Positions 35,246 to 47,900 are shown, numbered from the stretch's first letter. The stretch: 64,000 bases of DNA from Amoeboaphelidium protococcarum (GCA_023515745.1 JALECJ010000257.1:64687-128686); one strand, 5' to 3'. Made by a program: numbers and translations. Notes: a model not told the origin generated them from the letters alone.

Positions 35246-35546
35246 CAATTTATATAGGTAATTGCACTCGTCAGAGTGCGATTGCCGGAAAATTCCATTG
35301 TTGCGCCACCTTTTTCTGAAACAACAATAACACGAACGAAGTGAGTGTTGTTGTTGTCAACTATATTGCACGAACGAAGTGAGGGTGATTAGAACAATGT
35401 AATTTCACGAGCTTGTGAGGGATATTACATTCAGCAAATTAATACGAATGTGTGAGTATTAATTGAACTTAATGCGCAACAATGATTTTGATTTTCCGCT
35501 ATCGCACATCTTCTGACAGTGCAATTACGAGTTAATTGCAGACTCA
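35246..35546. repeat. Imperfect inverted repeat enclosing stem-loop cluster B
   Basis: 35246-35312 and 35473-35540 are imperfect inverted repeats (shared words gcgcaacaatg, ttttccg, tgcaattac, aattgcag). Between and within them are hairpins with arms 35321-35333/35345-35357, 35396-35403/35424-35431, 35438-35445/35456-35463 and 35521-35527/35533-35539. Plus-strand loops are variants of one word: gaacgaagtga, cacgagcttgtgagg, gaatgtgtga and the minimal cgagt. A further cacgaacgaagtgag (35370-35384) has no long stem. The word matches cluster A read on the other strand. Confidence 0.7.
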
Positions 35547-36701
35547 ATGGCGTGTACAATGCACACGGAATTTTGAAGGGAATGGAAACATTGGTTTGAA
35601 TTTAATTATGTCAACCTGTAAAGGATTATGTTAATAGTTCCCTAGATTGCATGCTTCTCCATCGCCCTGAAGTTTGATTGACTCGACTTGTCGCTACTTT
35701 ATTCATCATCTACTCTTACTTCCCTTTACTAAACACAGCAATGCAATATACATAGCTCGAATTTCTAAAATTATGTGCTAAGTAGAATTAATAACAAAAA
35801 GTCTCAATGTTTTGAAGTATCTGGTGAATTTACTCGGCGCTATAATGCGTAGGTTTCTCTTGGCCATCATTCAGACGATTATGATTGAAATACTGCAACC
35901 GAATCTATCTGACAAAAGTCTCTATATACGTTAGATTTATCACATCGATACTTTACCCAAATCTGTAAGTCGGAGACAGATAAAGAGCAGGTGTCTGTTG
36001 ATGACGCGTTTGCAATCTCCAAAGCATTATGTGCATCGTATTATTATTTCATCATTATACAGCGATTTTCTGTTTCCCTGCTGGTAGCGGGACGTAATCG
36101 AAATCAAAAATACAGTATGTTGTGTCCTAGAATGTCTATGGAGCTTCTGCTAACGATAACAGCATATTCACGTTACATTATACTTTATACAGCAATTTTA
36201 TATTCAGGGGATGAACAACATCATGAAACAAGGCGCGTACATTTCAAAGAGGAATGAATAACTAAATCCTTGGACTAATCCTGATCTGTAAAACTTTATG
36301 TCTAGTTTATAAATGTTTTCGAACTAGCTCTTCTTTTTGCTCATATTGTTATAAAATGCTTCATAAAGAAAGAAGAGTTAAAGAGAATCTTCAACATCAA
36401 GTTCGTTTCAGATTAGAGATGTCGTTTCAGAGTCAACTATCCGTTTCAGAAAAGATTGGAATTCACGAAAAATTCTCGTGCATTTTACACGCGAGAATGC
36501 AATTAGGAGGGATAATCCATTTCCTGAATTGAAGAAATCCTCCTCTCTCTCTCTATTCCTCAGAAACTTGGGCGACTAAGTTGTTTCGTTTCACCTTACT
36601 CTTTCTCTAAAGCCAAAGGGAAATTGGGCGCGTCTCTCTTTTCCTCTTACACTCACTCAATTGTGCTGAAACTTTTAATATTATAGTGTTAAAAGCGTAA
36701 A
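35547..36701. promoter_or_regulatory. Long upstream region of the Trs120-like gene with CGTTTCAG motifs
   Basis: cgtttcag occurs three times in 46 bases (36404, 36423, 36442), all in the same orientation, followed by an inverted repeat attctcg/cgagaat near 36468-36494. Identical octamers also occur upstream of the recombinase (30743) and in the 42.5 kb intergenic region (42545). A 275-codon frame (35845-36669) is open across the region but looks non-protein-like and is not called. Confidence 0.35.
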
Positions 36702-39700
36702 ATGTTAAAGTTTAAATTGTTGAATGTTGATCAGCTGGAGTAGACTTAGAAATATCTAGATGCCTTCTAATTCAGGGAAAGAAAGCTGGGATTGGATGAA
36801 GTAATTTAAGGTGTTAGTTCTAACAGTGCCTAAAATTCGGAATCTTGTTTATATCTAAGTCATTATTGCGATTTAAAATCTGGGATTAAATAAAAGTCTG
36901 TCGGCCGTATTGAAGAGTATCCTTTAGAGTTTGCCTCATAATCTGCCTCTAATTTCGATGCAGTTATCCTCTTCATCCAGCATTCTAGTGTCATGAATGA
37001 TACATTTCAAGTTCTCAGTGATATAGAACAGATCCTCTAACTCTACCCCAGTACATAGTACAAGATTTTTGCATTTGAGCCAGATCTACAGGATATTGAT
37101 AATAAGCAAGTTTTGGATAGAGCCTACAATGTCAATCCCAGTTTGAAGATGCTGAATGAAAGTATTATTATTGTCCCTAATTAGAGCGATAAAGTTGAGT
37201 TTTATCTGCATACTTTCCTTGTGGAGTTGTGTAAAGATTTGATTAAGAAGAAGTAATAGTTTATTCAGTACATGGAGAAGAATTAAACATTGCTGATGAA
37301 TTATGGTTATACTGTGTACACTCCGGATGTAACAGCAGCTTCAGAAGACACTTCTCAACTTTAGTCGTAACAGGATCAATTGCTGTAACCTCCTAAATCT
37401 GCAACTATAGGTGGTGGAAGACGATATCGGTCAGATTTGTCTACTAATAATAGCAATTTGAGCTATTCTTCGCTGAGTTCTTATAACGAGCAGTTGAAGG
37501 ATAAAAAGCGACTACCTCATAGAATTATGGTGCAGCAGGGGCATCTCCTTTTCAGTGTTGGGGATATTGCTAAAGCAGTGGCATTGTATAATTAAGCACT
37601 GGATACAATGAAGAATATTAGTGATCCTCTGTACAGTTGCTTAACTCTGGAAGCTCTTCTTCAAATCCACTTTTTGTCGATGATTAATAAATTGGCCGAC
37701 TTGGTGTCATCTTAGAGCAGTAATACTGGTGACGATGTCAAGTCACAAAAGTCCATTAACACTGGTGGGCGCTCTGACAAGGATGCCAATCCTATTACCG
37801 ACTATGCTGCTAAACTCGCTCGATTTATCAATAATGATGTCTTTGATACCTACTCTTCCATTAATGAACTCGTCTCTAAACAGCCGTTTACTTAATACTC
37901 GGCTCTGTTTATGCTTAGATTTGCATCTCTTCTCTATGATATATACTCTGTATTTGTGATTAAAGATTCTTACTATGTACCATGGTTTTGCGCGGAATAA
38001 TCTCATTCTGAGGATGATGATGATGGAGTTGCGAATGGAGGGGGTAAATCGGAGGTGGGCGGCAGACTTTAAGCTTTACAAAGTGCTGGTGTCACAGGTC
38101 TTAATGTCACCAAGTCCTTAATCATTGAAGTGCTGTCCCGAGTGGCATTGCCTCTCCTTATTGATTTAGAAGAAGATGGCATTGACAGTAGATATAATGT
38201 TCAGGATCTACTCGTGATGTATTCTTTTATGCATCGATTATACAGTGGTCTTGGATGCAACCGGAAGGCTTTGCTTTGCAAGTTCTATCTAGCTGTAGTA
38301 TGCGCTGAACTCTCATAGACTTCCATTCTTTATCCAGTGCTAGAAGAGAAGTCTACTCATACTCCACTCTCAGCCTCGGCATTTAGTAAAATTAGTCCAA
38401 TTGTTGATTTTTTCCCATCAGCCTCCTCTAACAATAATTAATCGTCTTCGTAGCTTCAGTCGTCCTCTGGCCTATTCTAAAGTCTTACTAGCTCTTACTA
38501 AAAAGTCAAAGAAACTGATCTAGATCCAAAGATTTCTCTTGTAAAGTACCTGCCGGATTATTATAGAGTGCAGCTATCTCTGCGCGTATCCTCTCTCATT
38601 GATGATGTGTATGGACATTACAAGAAATATCAGTCTAGTCTTAATATAGTTCATGATCGGAAAGCTAAAGGATACTTCTCTCCTCTTTAGAGTTCCTTTG
38701 AGATCTTATATCTCTAAGCTAGCGATAGCTTAATGGTTGGAAAAGGCTGGTTGAACGTTCTCATTTATCTGCTATACTCTATGAAAGACACTGCGTATAG
38801 CTTGAATCATCTCAGACAGTCTGTGGATATTTCTCTAGACTTGCTTCGATCAAACGTTGTCATGGATGGAGATTTATTGGAGTTTGTTCAAAAGGTTTTT
38901 AATAAGCTTTCATTCCTGGCAGGTCCATCTGTTAGCTCTCATAATGGTTGTATTGTGCTTCGCTCTATCGAGTCTCTTTCTCAGTACAGTTAACAGCATG
39001 ATTAAAGTGGTGCGTTTGGAAACTTGTTATCTGAATTCAGCATCACTCCTTCTGATGTTTAAGGTGGTGATCGAGTATATTCTGTACAAGAGTCTATTAA
39101 TTTTAAACTGAATTTTCGCAATCCATATCCGTATGAGCTTTAGGTGGAGGATATCAGTATAATTGTTGTTAGTGAAAATAGTATAGAGACATTTTGCACT
39201 TTTGAGTATTCTGGTGCTTTGACGCTTTAAGCATAATCAGAAGTTGTGATCAATGGGACTTTCTAATGCCTTTTAAATTCAAGTTATGGCACCGTCATGG
39301 TTGCTGGTATAAGAATTTAGCTTAGTCAAGGATGGGTAGTTAATCAATATTTGGATGGAGGCTTTTAAATTAATTAGATTGTGGATTCAAATAATATGTT
39401 ATCACTTACTTTGATTGATGATCTGCCGCCATTGAAATTAGGTTCATAGCAAGCACTTGTTTTATTCGAAGGATAGCGGATTAGCTGCTCGGTGTAAATG
39501 TCACCTAAAGTTGACGTTGTTAGTCTCAAAGTTACTGTTTAAGATTGCATCGACACCTTTGGGGCCAAGATGAAGAGTAAGACTGATGTGGATGTCTTAG
39601 CCAAAGTCATATCAATCTAGGATGATAATGTTGAGGTTCAAATCTGTGGCCGTCTTGGATTAGCAGGAATATCTCTCCTCTTTGAATTGATATAGAGCGA

Positions 39701-40901
39701 TGGATTGTACTCAAGGTAGTAAGTTATTACTCTCCCAGTTGAGGTTCACAAGGCTTTGGATATTAATTCAGTTTGTATTCGTGACTTTTCTGTGGCTGAT
39801 AATTGCTGTCATATCACTGCAAATTTGGCGAATCTCTCCTCTAAATCTATGACAGTACATTCACCTCTTTTTAATGATTCTGGTATTAATATTGCCGCCA
39901 AGTCGAGTATTATCATTGATGTAAAGATACCATCAATTTCAATTAATGAGCTGGTAAAGAGATTCAGCTAATACTGCGATTAGGATTTTAATGAAGACGA
40001 TCCTTTAGGTGACTTTCCTCCGATTCCTTAATCGAGTGATGTAAAGCGGCAGTACGTTGTTGCCAATGAAAGTGGTGAAGAGAACTACTTGTATCTCTAC
40101 TAAAGACTCAAGAAACTTGCGAAGGAGCTTGCATCTAACAATGTAGCCATCCTGTACGATTTGCCATTCCATGACTCTGCCCAGTTGATCAAGAAACTTA
40201 TTGACAGGCGTGATACTATTTCTAATGTTGGTTTAGATCGGCCAGATTAATTATCTAAACTTCAGGTTCTCTGTGATCTTACCGCGTTATCTATAAGTCG
40301 AGAGTATGATCTAAGAATTGCGTACTGGTTGAGACGATATTGCATGGAGTAGCTTGATATAGAGTATAGTTTTGCTGCTTCTACAAATTCGTCTTTGCTG
40401 AATCATATAAACATTCAAGATCATTTAGATTTCTCTGCGTAGAATCTTTCTTTGCTAATAAAGTCAGACTATGAGTTGAAAGTTACTCCTGGTGGCAAGT
40501 ATTAGAAGTATCAACTCGATTAGAATGGAATTGCACGGGTCACTCTTCGTATTGATTGTAAACTAGACGGATTTGAGAATAATGATGGCGATTTTATCTG
40601 CATTTTTCGATATAGAATAATCTAAGAAGTTTGCGAGGCTGATGATGAAATATCCTTCAAGTTGGACTATACTGCCTTTGTCCAAGGATCGCAAGAGCTA
40701 ATATTTGGTGCTGACTCATCTGTACAAGACATTGATATGATTTTTGCAGGCAGAGGCTAATACAAGCTAGTTTGGCATGTCGAATAGATTCGAAGTGACG
40801 TTAAGCGTAATAATGATGGCGATGATGAAAGTTTTGATCCGGTTAAGTACATGAATATGGTGAAATGGTGTACGCAGGTGATATTAATTGACATTTAATG
40901 A
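36702..40901 (+). CDS. TRS120: TRAPPII subunit Trs120/TRAPPC9
   Basis: One 1400-codon exon, ATG 36702 to TGA 40899-40901. An N-terminal domain (residues ~60-190, with YPLEFASQSASNFDAVILFI) and a TPR-like segment PHRIMVQQGHLLFSVGDIAK then AVALYNQALDTMKN match the TRAPPC9 block where the subunit's superhelix begins. A long helical middle includes HDRKAKGYFSPLQSSFEILY. The C-terminal third is beta-rich (NFKLNFRNPYPYELQVEDIS; repeated Ig-like strands), as in TRAPPC9/Trs120. Family length is ~1150-1290, so this is slightly long because of Gln- and Ser-rich loops. Trs120 gives TRAPPII its Rab11/Ypt31 GEF specificity at the Golgi. The two minus-strand genes downstream converge on it with only 78 bases between stops. 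Confidence 0.8.
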
Positions 40902-40979
40902 TTCAACGGATAAGATCATACAGTGGTGATAGTCTTCAAAGTGATAGTACAATAACATTCATAATTTGTATCAACTACC

Positions 40980-42315
40980 TCACTTTGTGGTAGAGATTTC
41001 GCATCCTTACATCAATATTTACCTGCACTCTTCGAATGTTAAGGGACTCGGTCGATGAGGTAATAGACCAAGAGCACCCTTGTCTAGCAACTTCATTCCA
41101 TACAGGTGGACAAGCACAGTGAGCACAGCCTGATCTTGACGATGATTTTTACGCGAAGATCCACATGGAGCAATACATTACTTTTCCGACGCGCATCCTA
41201 CAAACAATCAACTCAATTAAAGTATTATAAAAGACATCAATTCACTAAATTTAGAAAACTTACTTATCCAGTCCTGAAACAATTGTCGAGCATGAGTATT
41301 TGTGAGATTAAACGCGTTGGTGGCCCCATTAGCATTTGCCAATGGCAAAATTTGCTTCAATCTGAGAGCAGATGCTTTAGACTTGAGATTAAACTGCTTA
41401 CTCTTTTTAAACAAATACTATATGGTACCTGGGTGTGTCCATTATTTAACAGTTCCCACAGTCTGTGAGCTAGCAAATCCTTGACTCTTTAATTGTTATT
41501 TGACAACTCCCATATCGCGCACCACCAAAACATCTCCATCCAACCATACCAAGTTACTTTACTGCTTACTCACCTCATACAAAATCATAGGCTTCCAAGC
41601 ATACTAACCGCGATGTAACTATTAAACATCCATCCATCCATTGAGGATATGATTCAAAGTCAAACGTGCGGTACTCAACACCACACCACGTCTAACTTTC
41701 ATTTGCTTCATCCTGATCAAGACCAATATCATATATTATTATTTTCTGCTTGGCATGGAATCTTCTCAACTGAGCAGCAGTACTAGCGATAGATTAATAA
41801 TGATTACTTGAGGCAGCCATTACCACAACCAACTCCTCACTCCGGTTATGCTTGGGATCAGCCATAGATCGGAAATCCAACTAGACTTTCGTGACATTAC
41901 TCTTGTAGCTACTTTTTTATTACGACCCGATTCCAAATACAATACTGAGTAATTGCTTACCCGAATCATGGAGGTATGATAGTAAAGAAGATCTTCCATC
42001 ATGTGTTGGACACTCCAAACCATCAGAGACGTCACTTTGCGCGCCCTCGAATATTTCGTCTGAGTTGACTGCCTCATCGCGAGACACATCTGCAATCAAG
42101 AACGTCTAATCAAGTTTATCTTCATCATCTTCAATATTACTAATACCACCGCCATACCTACTAGTAGTCAGTGTGCGCCTTATCATGAGTGAATGAGACT
42201 CTTATTCACCATTTCCACTTCCACCATACAGTAGATGCCCAGTAACGATGACCAGAAGAATGACCACCACAGAAATGTTCAACAGAAGCAATCTTCTTTG
42301 CATGTTTAAGTTCAT
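40980..42315 (-). CDS. Type II membrane glycosyltransferase-like protein, frame broken by a TGGA repeat
   Basis: Three exons: 42315-41961, 41885-41264, 41197-40980; introns of 75 and 66 nt. A signal anchor (LLLLNISVVVILLVIVTGHL) is at residues ~8-27. The lumenal domain has EELVVVMAASSNHYQSI, KIIIYDIGLDQ, RTFDFESYPQW, then QYAWKPMILYEVS, LVWLDGDVLVVRD, NANGATNAF and NHRQDQAVLTVLVHLYG. This is the layout of the DUF1647-like Golgi transferase family. Exon 2 is out of phase by one base; removing one tgga unit at 41628-41641 restores YPQWMDVQQLHRGQYAWKP exactly. The break is therefore a 4-bp slippage in a microsatellite, either a real null allele or a sequence error. Confidence 0.75.
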
Positions 42316-43037
42316 TTATAAATATTTATTCTCGATTTCTAGTAGATACAAACTTGAACAAAGGTGTACTTTATAGACAAACTTGATAAAACGAGTGATG
42401 TAAAAAGAGGGATGAATATCACAATCAGTATAGTGAGCGTAATATTTTCATGATGACTCCACACACACACACAACTACCTTACAATTGATATCATCAAAT
42501 CCATCGATCATTTCCTGTCTGAGCCAGAAAGTTGTTGAAACGCGCGTTTCAGAAATGTTTGACGGGCGCCTTTGGTGAAACGTCACTCTTTGGTTTGCGT
42601 CTAGTTTCACGATGATCATCAATTTGTATCGCTTGGAGTATTTTTGGCATGTACAAGAACATTTCCTCGACATCATTCTTTTCTCTGTTAATCAATCATT
42701 ATTTAGTGAGTCGATCTTCGGGCTCTTGGCTCCACGAAGTTGATTTGTGTCAGCAATTTGCAACAATGGCCAGCTTCTAACTCGTAGTGGTAAGGTGGTC
42801 TAAATTCGTCAATTTCATTTCGATCATTTAGTGTCTTATCCAAAGAATTCCAAGCGAGTACTGTGGTCGGTATTTCGTTCTTTGCAATAGCTGCGGTTTG
42901 AATGTCTCTCTATAGTCACAACAGTGCTCAATCTTTATTCCATTTCCAGGTTGAGCATTAAACTCCATTAAATACCGTGTGCAGTTTATCCATCTGCTTT
43001 ACATGATTAATAAACATTAAAATAATAAACGCGATTA
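42316..43037. other. Divergent intergenic region with a doubtful small ORF
   Basis: 720 bases between the glycosyltransferase (-) and the coiled-coil gene (+). It holds a cgtttcag motif (42545) and ACGCG elements. ATG 42766 opens a 63-codon plus-strand frame (MASFQLVV...) to TGA 42952; a candidate intron (gtaagg...tttag) lies inside it. The frame contains RIPSEYCGRYFVLCNSCG, which looks protein-like, but I cannot assign it. A minus-strand frame, about 42425-42676, has no support beyond being open. Confidence 0.35.
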
Positions 43038-43727
43038 ATGGCATGGCCTCTAGATCTAAACAGCATGTTTAATCGAAAACAAGCAGCTTCTCTTTGGCGC
43101 GATACATTTCGTTTCATCCAAGCTTTTCCTCAACTGAAACATCACAGCGGCGACATGAATAGTGGCAATAGCAGCAATACAAAGGGTCACTATGAGAAGC
43201 TATACAAAGAGTCTAAGCAGTACTTTCTCACGAAATTACAAGCTGTTAAACTGGACAATGAAAGGTCGACTAATTAAAAATTGTAATTGCTCTCCTCTCA
43301 ATACTAGGAGCAAGTAGACACCTTAAGTGGACGCATCGAAGAGCTCCAGTTAATCATCTCATAATAGTAATCCCAACTAAAAGACAAGTAGAAAGAGAAC
43401 GAGATTCTCTAAGCTTAAATATAAAGTCTCTCACAAAGTAATCGGTAGAAGTAATAGTAATCGTAATTGAGGTCAGATCGCGAAGATGGCGTAATGTAAC
43501 AGGAAAATGAGAAGAATTAGAAAGCAACTGCTGCAACAGTGCGGCCGCCACCTGTGGGACAATCTGCGATAAAGTTGCTGTAAAAATCACATAAACCACT
43601 GCTGTTTAATCCACGACCATCTGAAAATTTGTCATCCACTGGTGACAAGGTGAAATTGCGATAAGGGAAAATCATAATGCCAGAGGACACCAGCGAAAAT
43701 GACAATTTGAATGTCAGGTGGAAGTGA
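43038..43727 (+). CDS. Gln-rich coiled-coil protein of unknown function
   Basis: 230 codons, ATG 43038 to TGA 43725-43727. The N-terminal ~35 residues (LWRDTFRFIQAFPQLKHH) may be helical. A long coiled coil spans ~55-150 (KLYKESKQYFLTKLQAVKLD; EQVDTLSGRIEELQ), with many TAA/TAG glutamines. The C-terminal 70 residues are basic and contain PRPSENLSSTGDKVKLRQGK. No enzymatic motif. It could be a cytoskeletal or kinetochore adaptor; that is only a guess from architecture. Confidence 0.6.
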
Positions 43728-43834
43728 CTAAAGAGTACGCGAACAATTCAAAATCGATTTGTAGATGCTTTGATGATATAAACGCGCAATAAAATAAAGT
43801 TGCTTTATTTATCCTATCCATTTCACTTGCATAC

Positions 43835-44251
43835 TCAAGCCTGAGATCCAGTGACATAAGCGAATGCCTTCTCCAAATCGAAATTTGGATCCTCTGGGTT
43901 GAGAACGACTACAAACTGAACACATTGAAATCCATCATTATAAGTGCAATGTAAAAAAGATAATAATTTACCTCCAGTCTCTTTCGCTACATGATCATCC
44001 CACAGCTCTTCCGCCTTCTTCTTCAGAGACTCAACCTGGACGTGATGGTCGTGTTCCTTCTTCCATTCAGTGTACAGAGCCCGATTGTGGTACAGTCCAT
44101 AGACTAATCCACTTCCCAGCGCAGTCCATCTGAGCCACTACCTAATTCAATATTATAATAATAAGCTATGGAGATTTAATTAAAAGAGTAAACATTAAAT
44201 AAAAATTACAGATTATAAATTCTTTGATACGACAGGTGCCACAGTTGCCAT
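43835..44251 (-). CDS. ATP21: ATP synthase subunit e, mitochondrial
   Basis: Three exons 44251-44210, 44137-43972, 43908-43835; introns of 72 and 63 nt. The spliced product is 93 residues. The single N-terminal membrane span contains WLRWTALGSGLVYGLYHNR, the G-x3-G dimerisation motif of subunit e (GSGLVYG). It is followed by a charged coiled coil (EHDHHVQVESLKKKAEELWD) and a tail VVLNPEDPNFDLEKAFAYVT, typical of fungal Tim11/Atp21. Subunit e stabilises ATP synthase dimers at cristae rims. The second acceptor is the tag in tttgtag; the alternative nearby cag would put the exon out of frame. Confidence 0.9.
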
Positions 44252-44900
44252 CTGTTCCAAATATAGTAATATTACTTTAGAGAGAGTTCAGTGAGTGGTG
44301 TTAAATTGCGGAAAATCTCTTGTTGAAGAAAACTTTTGGTCGAGGTGGCCGCGCGAGAGGAAAAGAGTGCCGTCTGAACAAGCGAGCGAAAGATCTGCAT
44401 ACTGCAGGGAATACTCACTTGTGCGCGCACTGGCCTTGGAGGTGGTTTTAAGTTGTAATGTAAGCTATGATTTAATTTTAAACATTAGTCCGCGCCTATG
44501 ATAGAAGGAACAGTTAATGGTATGTTCAGTCGTTGTGACAATGTAGCGTGATTCAGATTACTCCCTCAGTAAAGAACTCACAATGCTACTGTATCGCGAT
44601 AATCACATGTACGCAAAGTCTTCTATTGATCATTGACTTATATATCCATTCCAAATAATGTACCTGATAAGTGTAATCTATATCATATAACCATAATTTT
44701 GGTATAGCGCGGATATGGCTGAAAAAGCTTGTGGTTACTGAGAGCGTGTGATTGGATCATGATATACGGCGATTTTATAATTAGCTGTTACGTAATATGC
44801 GGTCCCTGTTGGCCTAGCCATCGCTGTCGTCATCTGATTCTCTCCTCTTCTACTTCTTATTACTAAAAGCTACATCTTGCATCTGTATCTTCAATCTCTA
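44252..44900. other. Divergent promoter region
   Basis: 650 bases between the ATP synthase e gene (-) and the receptor-like kinase (+). No gene is supported. An upstream exon encoding a signal peptide for the kinase could lie here but was not identified. Confidence 0.35.
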
Positions 44901-47900
44901 ATGTCGTTATTAACTATCCAGTATCCCGTCGGTGGTTAAACTTCCTGTTTGCGCGCACTTAGCTTTACTGAAAGCATCCCGTATCTTATTCTGTGCCATG
45001 AACCATCCACCGTCTCCGCCGTCATTGTGCCTATGCATCGCAACGGTACAGCACTTTCTGCCGTAAAGTTTAATCTTGGAAGTGGTGCATCGGAAGTTGT
45101 TGATATGACTCTTGATTCTAATCGCAACATCTACATCACTGGTGTATTCAATGATGACATTTTTGTCTTGAAGTATAATCAGAATTTTACCGTGGCTTGG
45201 TATCGCGTATTATAGTCTGCGTAGTATGATCTGTCAACATCTATCTTTATGGCCAACTCTGATGCATTGGTTGGAGTCACTGGTGTCACTTATGGCAACT
45301 TGGGGACTGCCAATGTCAATCAGGGTAATGGCGATGCTTTTTGTCTGACTTACTCTGCTAATAATGGTACATTCAAATGGGCCACGTTAGCAGGCGGTAC
45401 AAGAAATGACAGGGCTGGTATTGGTATTGACTTTCCTGGTGTTGGTGTAGCTTTCGCTGGCTATCTGCAGACTCAGAGGTATACTCAGACAGCATTTGTT
45501 CAGGTTGTCCGCTACAGTGACGGTAGTCTGCTGTGGTCTAATGGTCTTTCCACCACATTTAGTGAGTATCAGGCTCTCTTGGCCAAAAATGACACATTGT
45601 ACGTGTATGGTAAAGTTCAAGGTAACGTTAACGGAATTGACACTGGCGGTGATACTTAAATTTACATTGGTCGTTATTCTTCTACAGGTGTGATGGACAC
45701 TGCATATAACATTATCTATGGCTCAAATGCCGAGGTTGAGGTTGTCTACGGCGGAGTATATGATTCCAGGCATGACTTGTGGATTTGTACTGGTGAGTGG
45801 TTTAGAACGGCTTTCAATTACTATGCATTCTCTACATTATCTGGTTAGAATCGTACTTTGTACTCCACTTTGTAAGTAATTGGTCCTACGAAGGTTGATA
45901 TTGGTCTTCAACGTGAGCTTATGTTTTTGTCCTGTAATCCCAATTGTATCCTCCATTTGGACAATACTACATTGCCATCGTTTGATGCGCCACTGCCTGT
46001 GTTAAGTACCTCCACATCAACTATTTTAGTGACTTTAACATGTGCATTGCCTACAACGACTTCTTCCTTGACTAGTACCACCACCACCTCGCTCCCATCT
46101 TCGTTAACGACTTCTGCGCTAACTACTTCGACGCTAGGCTCTTCATCTACCACTGCTATGACTTCTTTGGGCACTCTGTCTACAACGGACACGTCTACCA
46201 CTACTACGTCTATGGTTGGCGTCAACACAGCTTCCTCCACAGAGACACTGTCCAGTGTTGATTAGTAAGTATCATCGTAGTCTCTGATAGGTACTACGTC
46301 TGATGTGTCTACCTCTGCGACTTCTACGGCAACCTCGAGTCAATATGTGCCCACGACTGATTTGACTGTTGTAACTACTCTACCTGTTACTTCTACAAGT
46401 TAGCTGCCTGCAGCTGATCCAATTGTGTCCACTACTACCAGTGCCACTATTGTGTTTGACATAGAAACTCTGGTCTCTTCTGCCAAAGCAATGGATGCTA
46501 AAACGGAAATCACTTTAATTCCGGCGTTAACCTCGTCCTACTTAACATCAATTGCCAGATCGTCTGCTAGATTGAGCTCCACTGTATAGGCTTCAGTTGG
46601 TATCTCCATAGTGACTAGTGCCACCACAAAGTCTATGAGCTAAATAGGCGCTTGGTCGAGTTCAAGATCTGGCCAGGCAGCTTCAGCGTCATCCATTTAA
46701 TTTGTTGTTGGCACCTTGGTAGGTTCTTTGCTATCTTCATAATCATAAGGACAATAAGTCTAGTCAACTGTGAGCAGTTATAACGGAAATGCTAACGGGT
46801 AGAATGTATCGTTGGTTGATTTGCCGATATTCGTCTCTATTGTAGTTGGCGTTTCCATTGTATTTATAGGCGTGGCAGTATGTGCATTTTTTGGATTCGT
46901 CGTCTACGTAGGAATATGCGTAAAATCTAAACGCAGTTAAAGTCTGTGCTGGTTGCTCCAAGTAGTTATTAGGTGTATTCGTCATACAAAGCGTCTCAGA
47001 GCGATACGAGCGCTACTATGTCCACTTATGGTGCCACTATGATGAACACCTCCATGGAAATCTCCATTCCCGCTCATCTGTAAGCTCAATTTGGTGTTGA
47101 TTATCGCAACATGCAGAAACTTGCGGCAGGTGGAGGCGGAGAACTTTATTTATGCCAGCTGCTTACGAGCCAAGTTCAGTCGCGTAACCAGTAGCAATAG
47201 CTTGCTGTTTGCAAAGTTATTAGTGAGGAGACAACGTAGTATCAGTAGAAATACCAAATGGCGCCATTCTACCAGGAAGTCAGTCTACTTTATCGATTTA
47301 ACGATGATCCTCTGTTTGCGAAAGTTATTGCCTTTTCTGATAATCCGTACTCAATGGTGTTGTCTTACTATCCTCTTGGATCTTTGAATGATTATATTTA
47401 CGGCAAGAATGCGGACAGTATGAAGTTTTGGTATTCGAAACGTTAAATTGTTCATTTGTTGAAATAAACTGCAGTGGCGCTGTAAAAATTGCATGCTATT
47501 CAAGTCGCTCATTGCGATGTTAAGCCGGCTAATATTCTGCTGTAGACGCGTGGAGATGGCTTGCTGTGGCCTGTTATGACAGACTTTGGTATCTCTCAGT
47601 TGCTGAATCCTGAAGGTTTACAAGTCAAAGCATTTTAAGTTAGCTCGTTGCGTGGAATATCTCTTTCTTATGCCTCCCCTGAGAGTATTGTCTTGTATAG
47701 AAATCTTACACCTTCAAGTATGATCTTATGGACGGCTAGCGATGTGTATTCCGTATCTATTGTCATGCTGGAGTTGTTGACGCGCTCTTTGGTATGGAAC
47801 TAAAACACAGTGTTGCTAAACAGACTCTCGCAAGGCTCTCAATAAATGCCAGTTAATTTTTCCGTTTAAAGCACATAGTAGGTGGTTGAAACATTATAGT

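Noticed and set aside
35845-36669. 275-codon plus-strand open frame upstream of the Trs120 gene
   Set aside because: With TGA as the only stop, open frames of this length occur by chance in AT-rich DNA; composition is not protein-like and it overlaps hairpins and promoter motifs.
42425-42676. 84-codon minus-strand open frame
   Set aside because: No motif, no conservation visible, and it overlaps the promoter elements of two divergent genes.
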